DNA of 64,000 bases from Lutibacter sp. A80 (GCF_022429645.1 NZ_CP092480.1:895501-959500); one strand, 5' to 3'. Numbered from the stretch's first letter, positions 28,422 to 38,918 are shown. Translations and numbers: made by a program. Notes: generated by a model from the sequence alone, not told the origin.

Positions 28422-29696
28422 TTAACTTTTATTCAAAATTGTTTTACCAATTGCACATTGCAAACACAGTTGTTTGCTGCAATATTCGTTTTTCAACTGT
28501 AATAATGCCTGAGTTTTAAAAGCATTTGGACTTTTAATTTTTAAGTTATTAAACTTAGAAATAATTATATTTTTTTCTGGCTTAATTTGTTCTAAAACGG
28601 TAAGTAATACACTAAAATCAGTTTTACCTAAGCTTTTTAAATGTACAAATTTTAAAGGAATTATAGTATTTATTAAAATTAAATCTATAAATGATTTAGT
28701 AAGTTTTTTAGTACTTTTTTTAGACTCTTTTTCAAAAGTATAATGGGTTTCCCAAAATGGTAATGTTGAAATTTCAAATAATTTGTAAAACAACTCTAAC
28801 GTATTTATTTCAATTATTTTTGAAAACAAGTTTTGATATTTACTGTATAAAAATGCCAATTGCGACAGTCTAATTGTTGGAAAATTATTTGGACGCAATC
28901 TAAAAAATTGTACTTGACCGTTTGAAATCGGTTTTAAATTAAATTTTACTTTAAGGTAATCATATTCGCTTTTTAATTTTTCAAAATAAAGTGATTCATA
29001 TGTACTTGAAAGTAAACCTGCTTGCCCAAAAAATAAAGCTTCTAATTGTACTTTATTACTTGCAACTTTTCTAACAATTGAAAAATCTAGCGAGTTTGCA
29101 AAATTTAAAAAGGCTTCTCCATTAACTTTTAACCCAAAACTTTTTGCCAACATACAAAACAACGTGGCTTCCCAGTTGTTATTATTAGATACTAAAATTT
29201 GATTGATTAATGTTGATTTTTGCTCTAATCTTTCAAAATATAAACGTTCTAACCAATTATCTAAAATAAAGGTATTTGCCAATTGTATGTCATTTTCACA
29301 ATTTATCCACTTTTTATTTTTACTAAAAAGTTGGCTATAATTATTCAAAAACTCTTTTGAAATGTATTGTTTTAATTCTAATGTTGAGATTTTGGCATTG
29401 TTTTTTCTAAAAATTTCTACATCATGTTCCCAAACAACATGTAATATAACGGCATCATAATTTTCATCAATTTCGTGTTTGTGCCTATACCAATCCGAAG
29501 AATTTATATGAATTTCTACATTACCAGCCCAAACCTGATTTGCTATTTCAATTTTAGCATTTAAAAAATCTGGACCTGTGTTTAAATTATGAATTCCATT
29601 TGAAATAATATGAATTTTTTCTCCATTAGTTGTCTCTAAATTATTTAATGAAAACAATTTAAGCTTCCATATAAAATGTAATAAGTTTTCGTTCAT
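28422..29696 (-). CDS. DUF2851 family protein
   Basis: A 424-residue protein beginning NENLLHFIWKLKLF with the typical NTGPDFLNAKIEI and WAGNVEIHINSSDWYRHKH segments of DUF2851, found almost only in Bacteroidota. The C-terminus has a Cys cluster (NEYCSKQLCLQCAIG). Function is unknown; the GNVEIH motif suggests a nuclease-like fold (weak inference). Confidence 0.85.
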   Translation of the reverse strand: MNENLLHFIWKLKLFSLNNLETTNGEKIHIISNGIHNLNTGPDFLNAKIEIANQVWAGNVEIHINSSDWYRHKHEIDENYDAVILHVVWEHDVEIFRKNNAKISTLELKQYISKEFLNNYSQLFSKNKKWINCENDIQLANTFILDNWLERLYFERLEQKSTLINQILVSNNNNWEATLFCMLAKSFGLKVNGEAFLNFANSLDFSIVRKVASNKVQLEALFFGQAGLLSSTYESLYFEKLKSEYDYLKVKFNLKPISNGQVQFFRLRPNNFPTIRLSQLAFLYSKYQNLFSKIIEINTLELFYKLFEISTLPFWETHYTFEKESKKSTKKLTKSFIDLILINTIIPLKFVHLKSLGKTDFSVLLTVLEQIKPEKNIIISKFNNLKIKSPNAFKTQALLQLKNEYCSKQLCLQCAIGKTILNKS

Positions 29697-29812
29697 AACA
29701 ATAATTTACTCTCTAAATTTAAAAATTAACTTTTAGTTATGAAAATAGGAGCTGTCGTTTACTTACTTTTAAAGATTTTTAAAGTAAATTTGTGTAACTA
29801 AAATTATTGAAA

Positions 29813-30448
29813 ATGAATATTATTAATAGTTTAGAATGGAGATACGCAACAAAAAAGTTCAATCCTTCTAAAAAACTATCAAATCAACAAATTAACACTT
29901 TAAAGAAAGCCTTTAATTTAACTGCAACTTCTTTTGGACTTCAGCCTGTAAAAATGATTGTAATTTCCGATAAAGAATTGCAAGAAAAACTTGTTGCACA
30001 TTCATATTACCAACGTCAGGTTGCTGATGCTTCACATGTACTTATTTTATGTATTGAAAACGATATAACTACAGAATATATTAACAGCTATTTTGATTTA
30101 GAAAAAAAAATTAGAAATGTTGATGAATCCGTTATTGCTGGCTTCAGAAAACAATTAATTGATATGTATCAAAATAAATCTATTGAAGAAAAACAACTTT
30201 CTGCCAAACAACAAGCGTATATTATTTTAGGTAATTTACTTACTGTTTGTGCTGTAGAAAAAATTGATGCATGTCCAATGGAAGGATTTATACCTGAAAA
30301 AATTGACGAACTTTTAAATTTAAATGAACAACATTTAAAATCTGTTTTAATGCTTCCAGTAGGCTTTAGATCTGATGATGACCTTATGGGAGGTATGAAA
30401 AAAGTTCGTAAACCATTAAACGAAACAATTATAGAAATTATAAAATAA
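29813..30448 (+). CDS. NAD(P)H-dependent nitroreductase-family oxidoreductase
   Basis: A 211-residue FMN nitroreductase fold: NSLEWRYATKKFNPSKKL at the N-terminus (FMN-binding RYATK), TSFGLQPVKMIVI, and CPMEGFIPEKIDELL near residue 165. I chose the ATG at 29813; a -7 element TAAATTTG at 29785-29792 precedes it by 20 bp. Its physiological substrate (quinone, nitro compound, flavin) is unknown. Confidence 0.88.
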   Translation: MNIINSLEWRYATKKFNPSKKLSNQQINTLKKAFNLTATSFGLQPVKMIVISDKELQEKLVAHSYYQRQVADASHVLILCIENDITTEYINSYFDLEKKIRNVDESVIAGFRKQLIDMYQNKSIEEKQLSAKQQAYIILGNLLTVCAVEKIDACPMEGFIPEKIDELLNLNEQHLKSVLMLPVGFRSDDDLMGGMKKVRKPLNETIIEIIK

Positions 30449-30464
30449 AACCTATTAATAAATT

Positions 30465-31928
30465 TTGATTATGAATAATGATATTAGAATATTAGAGCCT
30501 AAAGAGCTTTGGAATAATTTTGCAGATTTAAATGCTGTTCCAAGAGGTTCAAAAAAAGAGGAGCGCGTTATACAATTTATGGTTGATTTTGGAAATAATT
30601 TAAACCTTAAAACTGTTGTTGACCCTGTTGGGAATGTAATAATAAAAAAACCTGCCTCAAAAGGTATGGAAAACCGTAAAACCATAGTAATGCAATCGCA
30701 TTTAGATATGGTTCACCAAAAAAATGCAGATACTGTTTTTAATTTCGATACTGAAGGTATTAAAATGAAAATTGAAGGAGATTGGGTTACTGCTGAAGGT
30801 ACAACTTTAGGAGCTGATAATGGTTTAGGTGTTGCAGCTATAATGAGTGTTTTAGCTTCTAAAGATATTAAACACCCTGCAATTGAAGCATTATTTACTA
30901 TTGATGAAGAAACTGGTATGACAGGTGCTATGGGGTTACAAGCTGGATATTTAGAAGGTGAAATTTTATTAAATCTTGATACAGAAGAAGATGATGAAAT
31001 TGACATAGGTTGTGCTGGTGGTGTTGACATCTCTATAGAAAACTCTTATAATGAAGTAAGTACACCAACTAATAGTGTTGGTTATACTATTTCAATTACA
31101 GGATTAAATGGTGGACATTCTGGAATGGATATTCACAAAGGTTTAGGGAATGCAAATAAAATAATGAATCGTGTATTAAACTCTGTACAAGATTATATCC
31201 GTATTTCTGAAATTAATGGTGGTAGTTTACGAAATGCAATTCCAAGAGAAAGTTTTGCAATTATTGCAGTTTACAATTCACAAAAAGATATTTTCTTAAA
31301 AACTTTAAAAAGAATTTCTAAAGACATAAAAAGAGAATTAAAAACTGTTGATCCAAATTTAGAAATTGTAGCTGAAAAAACTGATTTACCTAAAAAAGTA
31401 ATGACTGCTATTAGTCAAACTACTCTAATAAAAACCTTATATGCTGCACATAATGGTGTTTATAGAATGAGTAATGATATGGAAGACTTAGTTGAAACTT
31501 CTAACAACATTGCACGTGTTATTGTAAAACATGAACTTATTCAGGTACTTTGCTTAACAAGATCTTCTGTAGAAACTTCTAAAATAGATTTAGCGAATAC
31601 AATAAAAGCACCATTTGAATTAGCAGGTTACGACGTAAGCCTTTCTGGATCGTACCCTGGATGGAAACCAAATGTTGATTCTGAAATATTAAATATTTTA
31701 ACTGAAAATTACGAAAAACTATTTAATAGTAAAGCAAATGTAGTTGCCTGCCATGCTGGTTTAGAATGTGGTATTTTAGGTACTAATTACCCAGAAATGG
31801 ATATGATTTCTTTTGGACCTACAATTCAAGGAGCACACTCACCAGATGAAAAAGCAAATATTAAATCAAGTCAAAAATTCTGGAAATTTTTACTTACAAT
31901 TTTAGAAAATATTCCTACAAGAAAATAA
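30465..31928 (+). CDS. pepD: Aminoacyl-histidine dipeptidase (PepD/M20 family)
   Basis: A 487-residue M20-type zinc peptidase. Metal and catalytic motifs are QSHLDMVHQ, TTLGADNGLGVA, TIDEETGMTGA and NLDTEEDDE; the lid domain has TGLNGGHSGMDIHKG; the final ligand region is AHSPDEKANIKS. It cleaves Xaa-His and related dipeptides in the cytosol. It lies 16 bp after the nitroreductase gene in the same direction. Confidence 0.92.
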   Translation: MIMNNDIRILEPKELWNNFADLNAVPRGSKKEERVIQFMVDFGNNLNLKTVVDPVGNVIIKKPASKGMENRKTIVMQSHLDMVHQKNADTVFNFDTEGIKMKIEGDWVTAEGTTLGADNGLGVAAIMSVLASKDIKHPAIEALFTIDEETGMTGAMGLQAGYLEGEILLNLDTEEDDEIDIGCAGGVDISIENSYNEVSTPTNSVGYTISITGLNGGHSGMDIHKGLGNANKIMNRVLNSVQDYIRISEINGGSLRNAIPRESFAIIAVYNSQKDIFLKTLKRISKDIKRELKTVDPNLEIVAEKTDLPKKVMTAISQTTLIKTLYAAHNGVYRMSNDMEDLVETSNNIARVIVKHELIQVLCLTRSSVETSKIDLANTIKAPFELAGYDVSLSGSYPGWKPNVDSEILNILTENYEKLFNSKANVVACHAGLECGILGTNYPEMDMISFGPTIQGAHSPDEKANIKSSQKFWKFLLTILENIPTRK

Positions 31929-31964
31929 GTAATCATTTTTCTAAACGGATTATTAAATATTATA

Positions 31965-31996
31965 ACTCCGCCAAGTTTTTAATTACTTAGCGGAGT
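31965..31996 (+). terminator. Terminator after pepD
   Basis: Imperfect stem ACTCCGCCAAGT / ACTTAGCGGAGT with a short loop and a trailing T run. Confidence 0.85.
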
Positions 31997-32062
31997 TTTT
32001 ATTATAAGCAAACTAATATCATTAAAAATTATTACAATTATTTATTAACTAAAAAATTTATT

Positions 32063-35000
32063 ATGCAACTTTTAAAAGCAAACCTATCCTTATTGCTATT
32101 ATTTATAACTTTTATAAGTTATTCACAATCAGAAGAAACCTATTTTACCGAACACCCTACATTAACACCCGATGCTAAATTTATTATTTATAGTTATGAT
32201 AGTGATTTATGGAAAGTTGCTATAGAAGGTGGAACTGCTCTAAGATTAACGGCAATGCAAGGTAATGAAACAGATGCTAGTGTTTCACCTGATGGAAAAT
32301 GGGTTGCATTTACTAGTAATCAATTTGGAAATAATGATGTTTATATAATGCCAATTAATGGTGGAGCTATTACGCAACTAACTTTTAATGATAGTAATGA
32401 TAAAGTAAGCTCTTGGAGTTGGGATAATTCAAAAATATACTTTACCTCTAACAGATATAACAATATTACAACCTACAGCATTGATATTAATGGTGGAACA
32501 CCTAAAAGAATTTTTGAACATTATTTTAACACAGTTCATAATCTAGTTGAAAACCCTGTAAATGATGAAGTTTATTTTAATGAAAGTTGGGAAAGTGGAC
32601 GTTTTGCTCATAGAAAACGCTATAAAGGAGATTACAATCCAGATATAAAATCGTACAATACAAAAACAAAAGAATTTAAAAAACACACAACATATAGAGG
32701 TAAAGATTTTGGAGCTACATTTGATAAAAATGGTAATTTATACTTTAAATCTGATGAAGCTAATGGAGAATACAATTTATATACACTTCAAAATGGAGAA
32801 AAAAAACAATTAACTACTTTTAAAACTTCCATTATGTGGCCAAAGGTAAGTGCTAATGGGGAAAAAATTGTTTTTAGAAAAGATTATCAAATTTATGTAT
32901 ATGATGTAGCAACAGGAAAAACTTCTAAACCAACTATAAATAGCATAAAAAATAATACCTTAGAAAAAGAGCAATCATACAGTATAAAAGGAAAAATTAG
33001 CAATTTCGATATTTCTCCAGATGAGAAAAAAATGGCATTTATATCTAGAGGTAAACTATTTATTTCAGATATTGAAGGAAAATTTATAAGAGAAATTAAT
33101 ACAAATCCAAACGAAGCTGTACAAGAGGTAAAATGGTTAAAAAACAATAAAACTTTATTATATTCACAATCCTACAAAGGATATTACAACTGGTTTACAA
33201 TTGATGCTAAAGAAAATTCAGAAGAAAAACAACTTACTAAAGTTGCTAAAAACAACCGTCAAATTTCATTCAATAGCGATCTTTCAAAAGGAGTATATTT
33301 AAGTGGTAGAAACGAAATTTGCTTGCTTGACTTAGCTACTTTTAAAAGTGAAGTTATTGTAAATGATGAACTCTGGGCCTTTAACAATTCAAACCCTTAT
33401 TTTTCTCCAGACGATAATTATATAATTTACAATGCCTACAGAGATTTTGAAACAGATGTTTTTACCTATAATATTACTTCTAAAACAATTGATAACTTAA
33501 CAAATACAAAAGTTTCTGAATCTCAACCAATTTGGTCTCCAGATGGTAAATATGTATACTTTTCATCAGATAGAATACAACCAAGCTATCCGTTTGGAAC
33601 TTCTAATTCTAAAATTTATCGAATGGCTCTAGATAAATTTGAGGCGCCTTTTAAGCTTGAAGAAGTTTCTAAACTATTTAAAGAAGAACCTAAAAAGGAA
33701 GATAAAAAAGATTCTAAAACTAAAGAAAAACCTAAAAAGGAAGAAGTAAAAGTAACTATTAACAAAAAAGGATTGATGGATCGCTTAACACAAATTAGCC
33801 CTAATTTTGGACAACAACAAAACCCTTCAATCATAACAAAAGATAAAAAAACACATATTTTATATATTTCTAACCATAGCGAAGGTAAAGCTCAACTTTG
33901 GAAAACTACAATAGAACCTTTTGAAACTAATAAAACGGTTAAAATTAGTGATAAACCAATTAGAAATTACCAATTAGTACAAGCTAAAAAGAATGCTTAT
34001 ATTTTAGTTGGTGGAAATATTAACAAATTAGATATTACTGGAAATAAATTAAAAGTAATTGCAGTAGACTCAAAATTTGAATTATCACTATCTAAAGAGT
34101 TTAATCAAATGTATTATGAAGCTTGGGCTGGTATGGAAGAAAATTTTTACAACGAAACTTTTCATGGACAAGATTGGCAAAAACTAAGAGATCAATATGC
34201 TGAGTATCTACCATATATTTCAAATAGATCTCAATTACGACTTATTTTTAATGATATGTTAGGTGAATTAAACACCTCTCACTTTGGTTTTAATTCTAAC
34301 GGAAAAGAAGAAGCTACTTTTTACGGAACAAAATCTATAGCTACAGGTATTGTTTTTGACAACAATAACCCTTATAAAATAAGTGATATTGTAACTGAAA
34401 GCCCTTCAGATATTACAGGAAAAAACCTTAGAAAAGGAGATGTACTTGTTGCTGTAAATGGAGAAAAAGTAGATACATCTACAAATAGAGAACGTTACTT
34501 TAGTGTGCCTGCAGCTTTAAATGAATTAACATTAACTTTTGAAAGAAATAATTCTGAATTTGATGTAAACATACACCCTACATCAAGTGGAAATATTAGA
34601 GACTTAATTTATGATGAATGGCAAGATAAAAACCAAGAGTATGTAGATACTAAATCCAATAATCGTATTGCTTATGTACATATGAAAAATATGACTGGTG
34701 GAGAACTACAAAAATTTAAAGAAGATTTAGTTTCTAGTACTGAAGCTAATAAAGATGCATTAATATTAGATTTACGTTACAATACAGGTGGAAATGTACA
34801 CGATGAAGTACTTCGTTTTTTAAGTCAGAAAACATATTTAAACTGGAAATATAGAGAAGGAAAATTAGCAAAACAATCTAACTTTGGGTATTCGGACAAA
34901 CCAATTGTTTTATTAATAAACGAACAATCTTTATCTGATGCTGAAATGACTGCTGCCGGATTTAAAGAACTTGGTTTAGGTAAAATTATTGGAACAGAAA

Positions 35001-35221
35001 CTTACAGATGGATTATCTTTACTTCTGGAAAACGCTTGGTAGACGGATCGTCATACAGATTACCTTCTTGGGGTTGTTATACGCTAGATGGTCAAAATTT
35101 AGAAACTGAAGGTGTAAGTCCAGATATTTATATTGGAGAAAGTTTTAAAGATCGTTTAACAGGAAAACAACCACAGTTAGACAAAGCTATTGAAGAAATT
35201 TTAAAAGAGTTAAATAATTAA
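32063..35221 (+). CDS. Secreted tricorn-like S41 protease
   Basis: A 1052-residue exported protein with a signal peptide (about 1-20, LLLLFITFISYSQS). An N-terminal WD40/TolB-like propeller has repeats such as SVSPDGKWVAFTSNQ, FDISPDEKKMAFISRG and PIWSPDGKYVYFSSD. A Lys-rich linker (about 545-570), a tricorn C1 domain, a PDZ domain (ITGKNLRKGDVLVAVNGEKV) and an S41 protease domain follow. The nucleophile Ser is in INEQSLSDAEM. It probably degrades peptides in the periplasm. Confidence 0.92.
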   Translation: MQLLKANLSLLLLFITFISYSQSEETYFTEHPTLTPDAKFIIYSYDSDLWKVAIEGGTALRLTAMQGNETDASVSPDGKWVAFTSNQFGNNDVYIMPINGGAITQLTFNDSNDKVSSWSWDNSKIYFTSNRYNNITTYSIDINGGTPKRIFEHYFNTVHNLVENPVNDEVYFNESWESGRFAHRKRYKGDYNPDIKSYNTKTKEFKKHTTYRGKDFGATFDKNGNLYFKSDEANGEYNLYTLQNGEKKQLTTFKTSIMWPKVSANGEKIVFRKDYQIYVYDVATGKTSKPTINSIKNNTLEKEQSYSIKGKISNFDISPDEKKMAFISRGKLFISDIEGKFIREINTNPNEAVQEVKWLKNNKTLLYSQSYKGYYNWFTIDAKENSEEKQLTKVAKNNRQISFNSDLSKGVYLSGRNEICLLDLATFKSEVIVNDELWAFNNSNPYFSPDDNYIIYNAYRDFETDVFTYNITSKTIDNLTNTKVSESQPIWSPDGKYVYFSSDRIQPSYPFGTSNSKIYRMALDKFEAPFKLEEVSKLFKEEPKKEDKKDSKTKEKPKKEEVKVTINKKGLMDRLTQISPNFGQQQNPSIITKDKKTHILYISNHSEGKAQLWKTTIEPFETNKTVKISDKPIRNYQLVQAKKNAYILVGGNINKLDITGNKLKVIAVDSKFELSLSKEFNQMYYEAWAGMEENFYNETFHGQDWQKLRDQYAEYLPYISNRSQLRLIFNDMLGELNTSHFGFNSNGKEEATFYGTKSIATGIVFDNNNPYKISDIVTESPSDITGKNLRKGDVLVAVNGEKVDTSTNRERYFSVPAALNELTLTFERNNSEFDVNIHPTSSGNIRDLIYDEWQDKNQEYVDTKSNNRIAYVHMKNMTGGELQKFKEDLVSSTEANKDALILDLRYNTGGNVHDEVLRFLSQKTYLNWKYREGKLAKQSNFGYSDKPIVLLINEQSLSDAEMTAAGFKELGLGKIIGTETYRWIIFTSGKRLVDGSSYRLPSWGCYTLDGQNLETEGVSPDIYIGESFKDRLTGKQPQLDKAIEEILKELNN

Positions 35222-35245
35222 TATTTTTAAATTAATTGTTTAAAA

Positions 35246-35279
35246 AAAGCCTGAATTCTGTATTTAGAATTCAGGCTTT
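35246..35279. terminator. Bidirectional terminator between tricorn-like and alginate lyase genes
   Basis: Perfect 14-bp stem AAAGCCTGAATTCT / AGAATTCAGGCTTT with loop GTATTT, flanked by A and T runs, between convergent genes. Confidence 0.9.
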
Positions 35280-35296
35280 TTTATTAGTGTAAAACA

Positions 35297-36190
35297 TTAT
35301 AAATGAGAAGTAACAACTTTATGTAAAATAACCTCTGCCGATGCTTCGTAATCTTTATTCCATTTAAAATAATTACCTGTTTTAAAATAATTATTGTGTA
35401 AATAACCATTTTCAACATAATCAAACACAAAAGTATAATCAATAGCAATACTATTTGCTTCACATACTAAAGCATAATACAATTTACCTTCTTCAATTTT
35501 TATTTTTATAGTAAATTTTTCATTGTCAACTTTTCCAATGGTAATTTTCTCATCAAATTTACTTGTCCAATCTTCACCATCATCTGGTTTTACATAATAT
35601 TCAATAACCAGATCTCCATTTTTCCATTGCACTTTAACGGTAGCTGGCGAACCATTTACCCCTGTAGTTTCAATTCCATGTATTTGTGCAACATATGTTT
35701 GCCCAGTTCCTTCACAATAAACTACTTGAATAGTAGATTCTAGAATATGAGTTCCTGTTGACATTGACCAATTATCTGAAGTTGTCTGATTTCCTCTCCA
35801 AAATTCACGCAATTCTGTTCTACAATATTTTCCATCATCTAAATCGTAAGGTCCACCAGAAGTTGTAAAACCCGTAAATTTTGTATACATAGTATAACTT
35901 CCATCTGAGTTTTTATAAAAAAATTTTGATTGTTCTGATGTTAAATCATCATTTTCAATGGTTTCGTAAAAAATAGAAGTAGCACTTCCATTACCTCTAT
36001 TAATCGGTACCGATAAATACCAGTTCTTCCATAAAATATTAGCAGTTTCTTCTGGTTCAATAATAACTTCCTCCTCTTCTTCTTCAATAATAACTTCTTC
36101 TGAATTATTCTTATCTGAAGTACAAGAAATAAATGCTATTATTAAAAACATTACCAAAAATTCTATACTTATTTTAAACTGTATTTGCAT
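35297..36190 (-). CDS. Polysaccharide lyase family 7 (alginate lyase) lipoprotein
   Basis: About 297 residues from the ATG at 36190. The N-terminal lipoprotein signal ends in the lipobox FISC, then an acidic Glu-rich linker (about 35-50). The PL7 jelly-roll catalytic motifs are CRTELREFW (RTEL), YVAQIHG (QIH) and YFKTGNYFKW. It should cleave alginate or a related uronate polymer at the cell surface. No susCD pair or other alginate genes lie nearby, so it is an isolated lyase. Confidence 0.9.
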   Translation of the reverse strand: MQIQFKISIEFLVMFLIIAFISCTSDKNNSEEVIIEEEEEEVIIEPEETANILWKNWYLSVPINRGNGSATSIFYETIENDDLTSEQSKFFYKNSDGSYTMYTKFTGFTTSGGPYDLDDGKYCRTELREFWRGNQTTSDNWSMSTGTHILESTIQVVYCEGTGQTYVAQIHGIETTGVNGSPATVKVQWKNGDLVIEYYVKPDDGEDWTSKFDEKITIGKVDNEKFTIKIKIEEGKLYYALVCEANSIAIDYTFVFDYVENGYLHNNYFKTGNYFKWNKDYEASAEVILHKVVTSHL

Positions 36191-36435
36191 AAAAAAACAT
36201 TTGAAAATCAATATTTAAACTGTAAAACTAAGCTAATTATTGTTTAAAATATAATACAATTAAAAATCATAAATTAAACTACCCTTAAAATTAAACCTAT
36301 TTATAACAGTTTAAATAATAAAAAATAACAACTATTTTTTATGAAACGTTATTGAACAGACAGTTATTTAAAATTCTAGACCAAGTTTAACGCAATTATA
36401 AGATCTCATATTCTTTTATTTCAAATGAAAGTATG

Positions 36436-36443
36436 TATCTTTG
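36436..36443 (+). promoter_or_regulatory. -7 promoter element of the PPIase gene
   Basis: TATCTTTG matches TAnnTTTG, 22 bp upstream of the ATG at 36466. Confidence 0.5.
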
Positions 36444-36465
36444 CTTCGTTTAAAAAAATAAGAAA

Positions 36466-37398
36466 ATGGATAACGGATTATACGCAAAATTTAACACTTC
36501 TAAAGGTGCTATTTTAGTAAACTTAGAATTTGAAAAAACACCTGGTACTGTTGGTAACTTTGTTGCCTTAGCAGAGGGTAATTTAGAAAACAATGCAAAA
36601 CCACAAGGTAAACCTTACTATAACGGATTAAAATTTCATAGAGTTATCGCCGATTTTATGATTCAAGGTGGTTGCCCTTTAGGTACAGGAACAGGTTCTC
36701 CAGGCTATAGTTTTGATGATGAATTTCATCCAGAACTAAAACACGATGCTCCAGGTATTTTATCTATGGCAAACTCTGGACCCGCTTCAAATGGAAGTCA
36801 GTTTTTTATTACACATGTTGCAACTCCTTGGTTAGATAACAAGCATACTGTTTTTGGAAAAGTTGTTGAAGGACAAGATATTGTTGATAGTATTGCTCAG
36901 AATGATATTATAGAAACTCTTGAAATTATTAGAGTTGGAGAAGCAGCTGAAAAATTTAATGCAGTTGAAGCCTTTAGAGTTTTTGAAGGATCTAGAGCAA
37001 AAAGAGAAGCTGAAGCTAAAGCTGCTATGAAAGCAGAAATGGATAAGATCGCTGCTGGTTACGATGAAACTCCTAGCGGATTACGTTATAAAATTTTACA
37101 AGAAGGTAACGGTAAAAAAGCTGAAAAAGGAAACATGGTTTCTGTACATTATAAAGGTCAATTATTAAATGGTCAAGTGTTTGATTCTTCATACCAACGT
37201 AAACAACCTATTGATTTTACTATTGGTGTTGGACAAGTTATTCCTGGTTGGGATGAAGGAATTCAATTATTAAACGTTGGAGATAAAGCTCGTTTAGTAA
37301 TACCTTCAGAATTAGCTTACGGTAGCCAAGGTGCAGGTGGAGTAATACCTCCTGATGCAACATTAATTTTTGATGTTGAATTGATGGCTGTTAAGTAA
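36466..37398 (+). CDS. Cyclophilin-FKBP fusion peptidyl-prolyl isomerase
   Basis: A 310-residue cytoplasmic protein (no signal peptide) with two different prolyl-isomerase domains. Residues 1 to about 160 are cyclophilin (KFHRVIADFMIQGGCP, NGSQFFITHVATPWLD). A charged helical linker follows (about 165-205). The C-terminal about 100 residues are FKBP (VSVHYKGQLLNGQVFDSSY, VIPGWDEGIQLL, IPSELAYGSQGAGGVIPP). It should catalyse folding-limiting proline isomerisation. A terminator follows. Confidence 0.93.
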   Translation: MDNGLYAKFNTSKGAILVNLEFEKTPGTVGNFVALAEGNLENNAKPQGKPYYNGLKFHRVIADFMIQGGCPLGTGTGSPGYSFDDEFHPELKHDAPGILSMANSGPASNGSQFFITHVATPWLDNKHTVFGKVVEGQDIVDSIAQNDIIETLEIIRVGEAAEKFNAVEAFRVFEGSRAKREAEAKAAMKAEMDKIAAGYDETPSGLRYKILQEGNGKKAEKGNMVSVHYKGQLLNGQVFDSSYQRKQPIDFTIGVGQVIPGWDEGIQLLNVGDKARLVIPSELAYGSQGAGGVIPPDATLIFDVELMAVK

Positions 37399-37418
37399 AA
37401 AATAACTTTAAAATTTAA

Positions 37419-37456
37419 AGAGGTTATATTAAGATTTTTCTTAGTATAACCTCTTT
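37419..37456 (+). terminator. Terminator after PPIase gene
   Basis: Long stem AGAGGTTATATTAAG / CTTAGTATAACCTCT (one mismatch) with a T-rich loop and trailing T run. The remaining gap to 37723 is AT-rich with no gene seen. Confidence 0.85.
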
Positions 37457-37723
37457 TTTGTAATACAAATATTAATATTACAAAATCAAATCAAGAGTTA
37501 TAAAATATTAACTAATTTTCTGTTCTTAAAAAATTAATATTACATTAAAAAAACAATTCATTTTTAATTTAAAACCAATAAAACAAACATATTCCACTTT
37601 AAATAACTCTCATTTAAAAATACTATGATTTCTACTTATAAAATAGTTAGTTTAAAAGGTATTTTTAGTTATGAATGATGTAATTTTACATTCTATTAGA
37701 TGTAGAATTAAATAGTTGTAACT

Positions 37724-38419
37724 ATGCCTGATTTTATAAGTAAAGAAACCGTGTTTAATTTCGATTTTTTAAGCGCAAAAACTTGTTTAAATAGCCTAAT
37801 AAAACAAGAACAAAACGAACTTCTAGAAAATAAAAATGATATTGAATTTGACCCAGGAGAAATAATTATTAAAAGAGGTATGGCTGTTAACCACATCTTG
37901 TACTTAGTAGATGGTCTGGTTAAGCTTGAAATTGTTAATAATGGTAAACCATACACTATTGGTTTAGTTCAATCGCACTCTTTTATTGGTATTATCTGTT
38001 GCTTTGCTTTTAAAAATTTTGATTTTACTGCTACTGCTTTAGAGAAAACAAAAGTAAGTTTCATAAATAAAACCATATTTGAAAAATTTATTAAAACTAA
38101 TGGTAATTTTGCTTTAGATCTTATTAAACATATGTCAGGAGTTTCAAATAGCTTATTTCATAAAATTACAACCTTATCGCAAAAAAACATTGATGGTGCA
38201 TTATCAATCCTATTGTTAGATTTTGCTGAAATTTATAACAGTAATTCTTTTAAAATTCCAATGGTTAGAAAAGATCTTGCCAATATGCTTGGTTATTCTA
38301 AAGAAAGCGTTATTAATACTTTGTCAAAATTTAATAAAGAAAAAATTATTAAAGTTTCAGACAGAAAAATAGAAATAATTAATAGTCAAAAATTAAAACA
38401 AATTAGTAAACTAGGTTAA
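37724..38419 (+). CDS. Second Crp/Fnr-family transcription regulator
   Basis: A 231-residue regulator with a cNMP-like barrel (about 35-140, FDPGEIIIKRGMAVNHILYLVDG) and a winged helix near 175-225 (MVRKDLANMLGYSKESVINTLSKF). No N-terminal Cys cluster and no clear cAMP-contact Arg are seen. It differs from the cbb3-linked regulator, and its target genes are unknown. It converges with a small lipoprotein gene. Confidence 0.85.
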   Translation: MPDFISKETVFNFDFLSAKTCLNSLIKQEQNELLENKNDIEFDPGEIIIKRGMAVNHILYLVDGLVKLEIVNNGKPYTIGLVQSHSFIGIICCFAFKNFDFTATALEKTKVSFINKTIFEKFIKTNGNFALDLIKHMSGVSNSLFHKITTLSQKNIDGALSILLLDFAEIYNSNSFKIPMVRKDLANMLGYSKESVINTLSKFNKEKIIKVSDRKIEIINSQKLKQISKLG

Positions 38420-38429
38420 GCATTAAAAT

Positions 38430-38876
38430 TTATTTACACAATTCTATACCCCAATTAGTATGCCCTCTTCCTTCCCTACACTTCCAACTATTTTTTATGG
38501 AAATAACAATCCATCTATTATTTTCATTTTTTAATTCTAAAATATACTTCTTTGCTTTTATAGAATCATCTAAAAGGTTATCATGAATTAAAGTTACAAG
38601 GGTATTACCATTTTTTAATGTTTTTTCTGATATTTCAATTGTTTCATTCCCCTCTCCTTCATTTATTTCAATTGGATAATATAGTTTAATTACATCTTTT
38701 GCTGAAAAATCATCCTCCTTTAATTTTAATAATTGATTTATTTCTTCAGAATTTAATTCTTTAAATTTTTCAGTCTCATTTGCAGTCGTAATTTCAACTT
38801 GTTCCTTTTCTTTAGATGTATTAAAATTACATGCTATTAAAATTATAGCAAGTAGTAATGTTATATATTTTTTCAT
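38430..38876 (-). CDS. Small lipoprotein of unknown function
   Basis: A 148-residue protein with a lipoprotein signal (KKYITLLLAIILIAC, Cys at 16) and a soluble domain of about 110 residues with DDSIKAKKYILELK and NRWIVISIKNSWKC. I recognise no family. It is probably anchored in the outer or inner membrane facing the periplasm. Confidence 0.7.
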   Translation of the reverse strand: MKKYITLLLAIILIACNFNTSKEKEQVEITTANETEKFKELNSEEINQLLKLKEDDFSAKDVIKLYYPIEINEGEGNETIEISEKTLKNGNTLVTLIHDNLLDDSIKAKKYILELKNENNRWIVISIKNSWKCREGRGHTNWGIELCK

Positions 38877-38918
38877 ATTATTTTATCCTATCCGTATTGT
38901 ATACTTTAGGTGTGTAAT

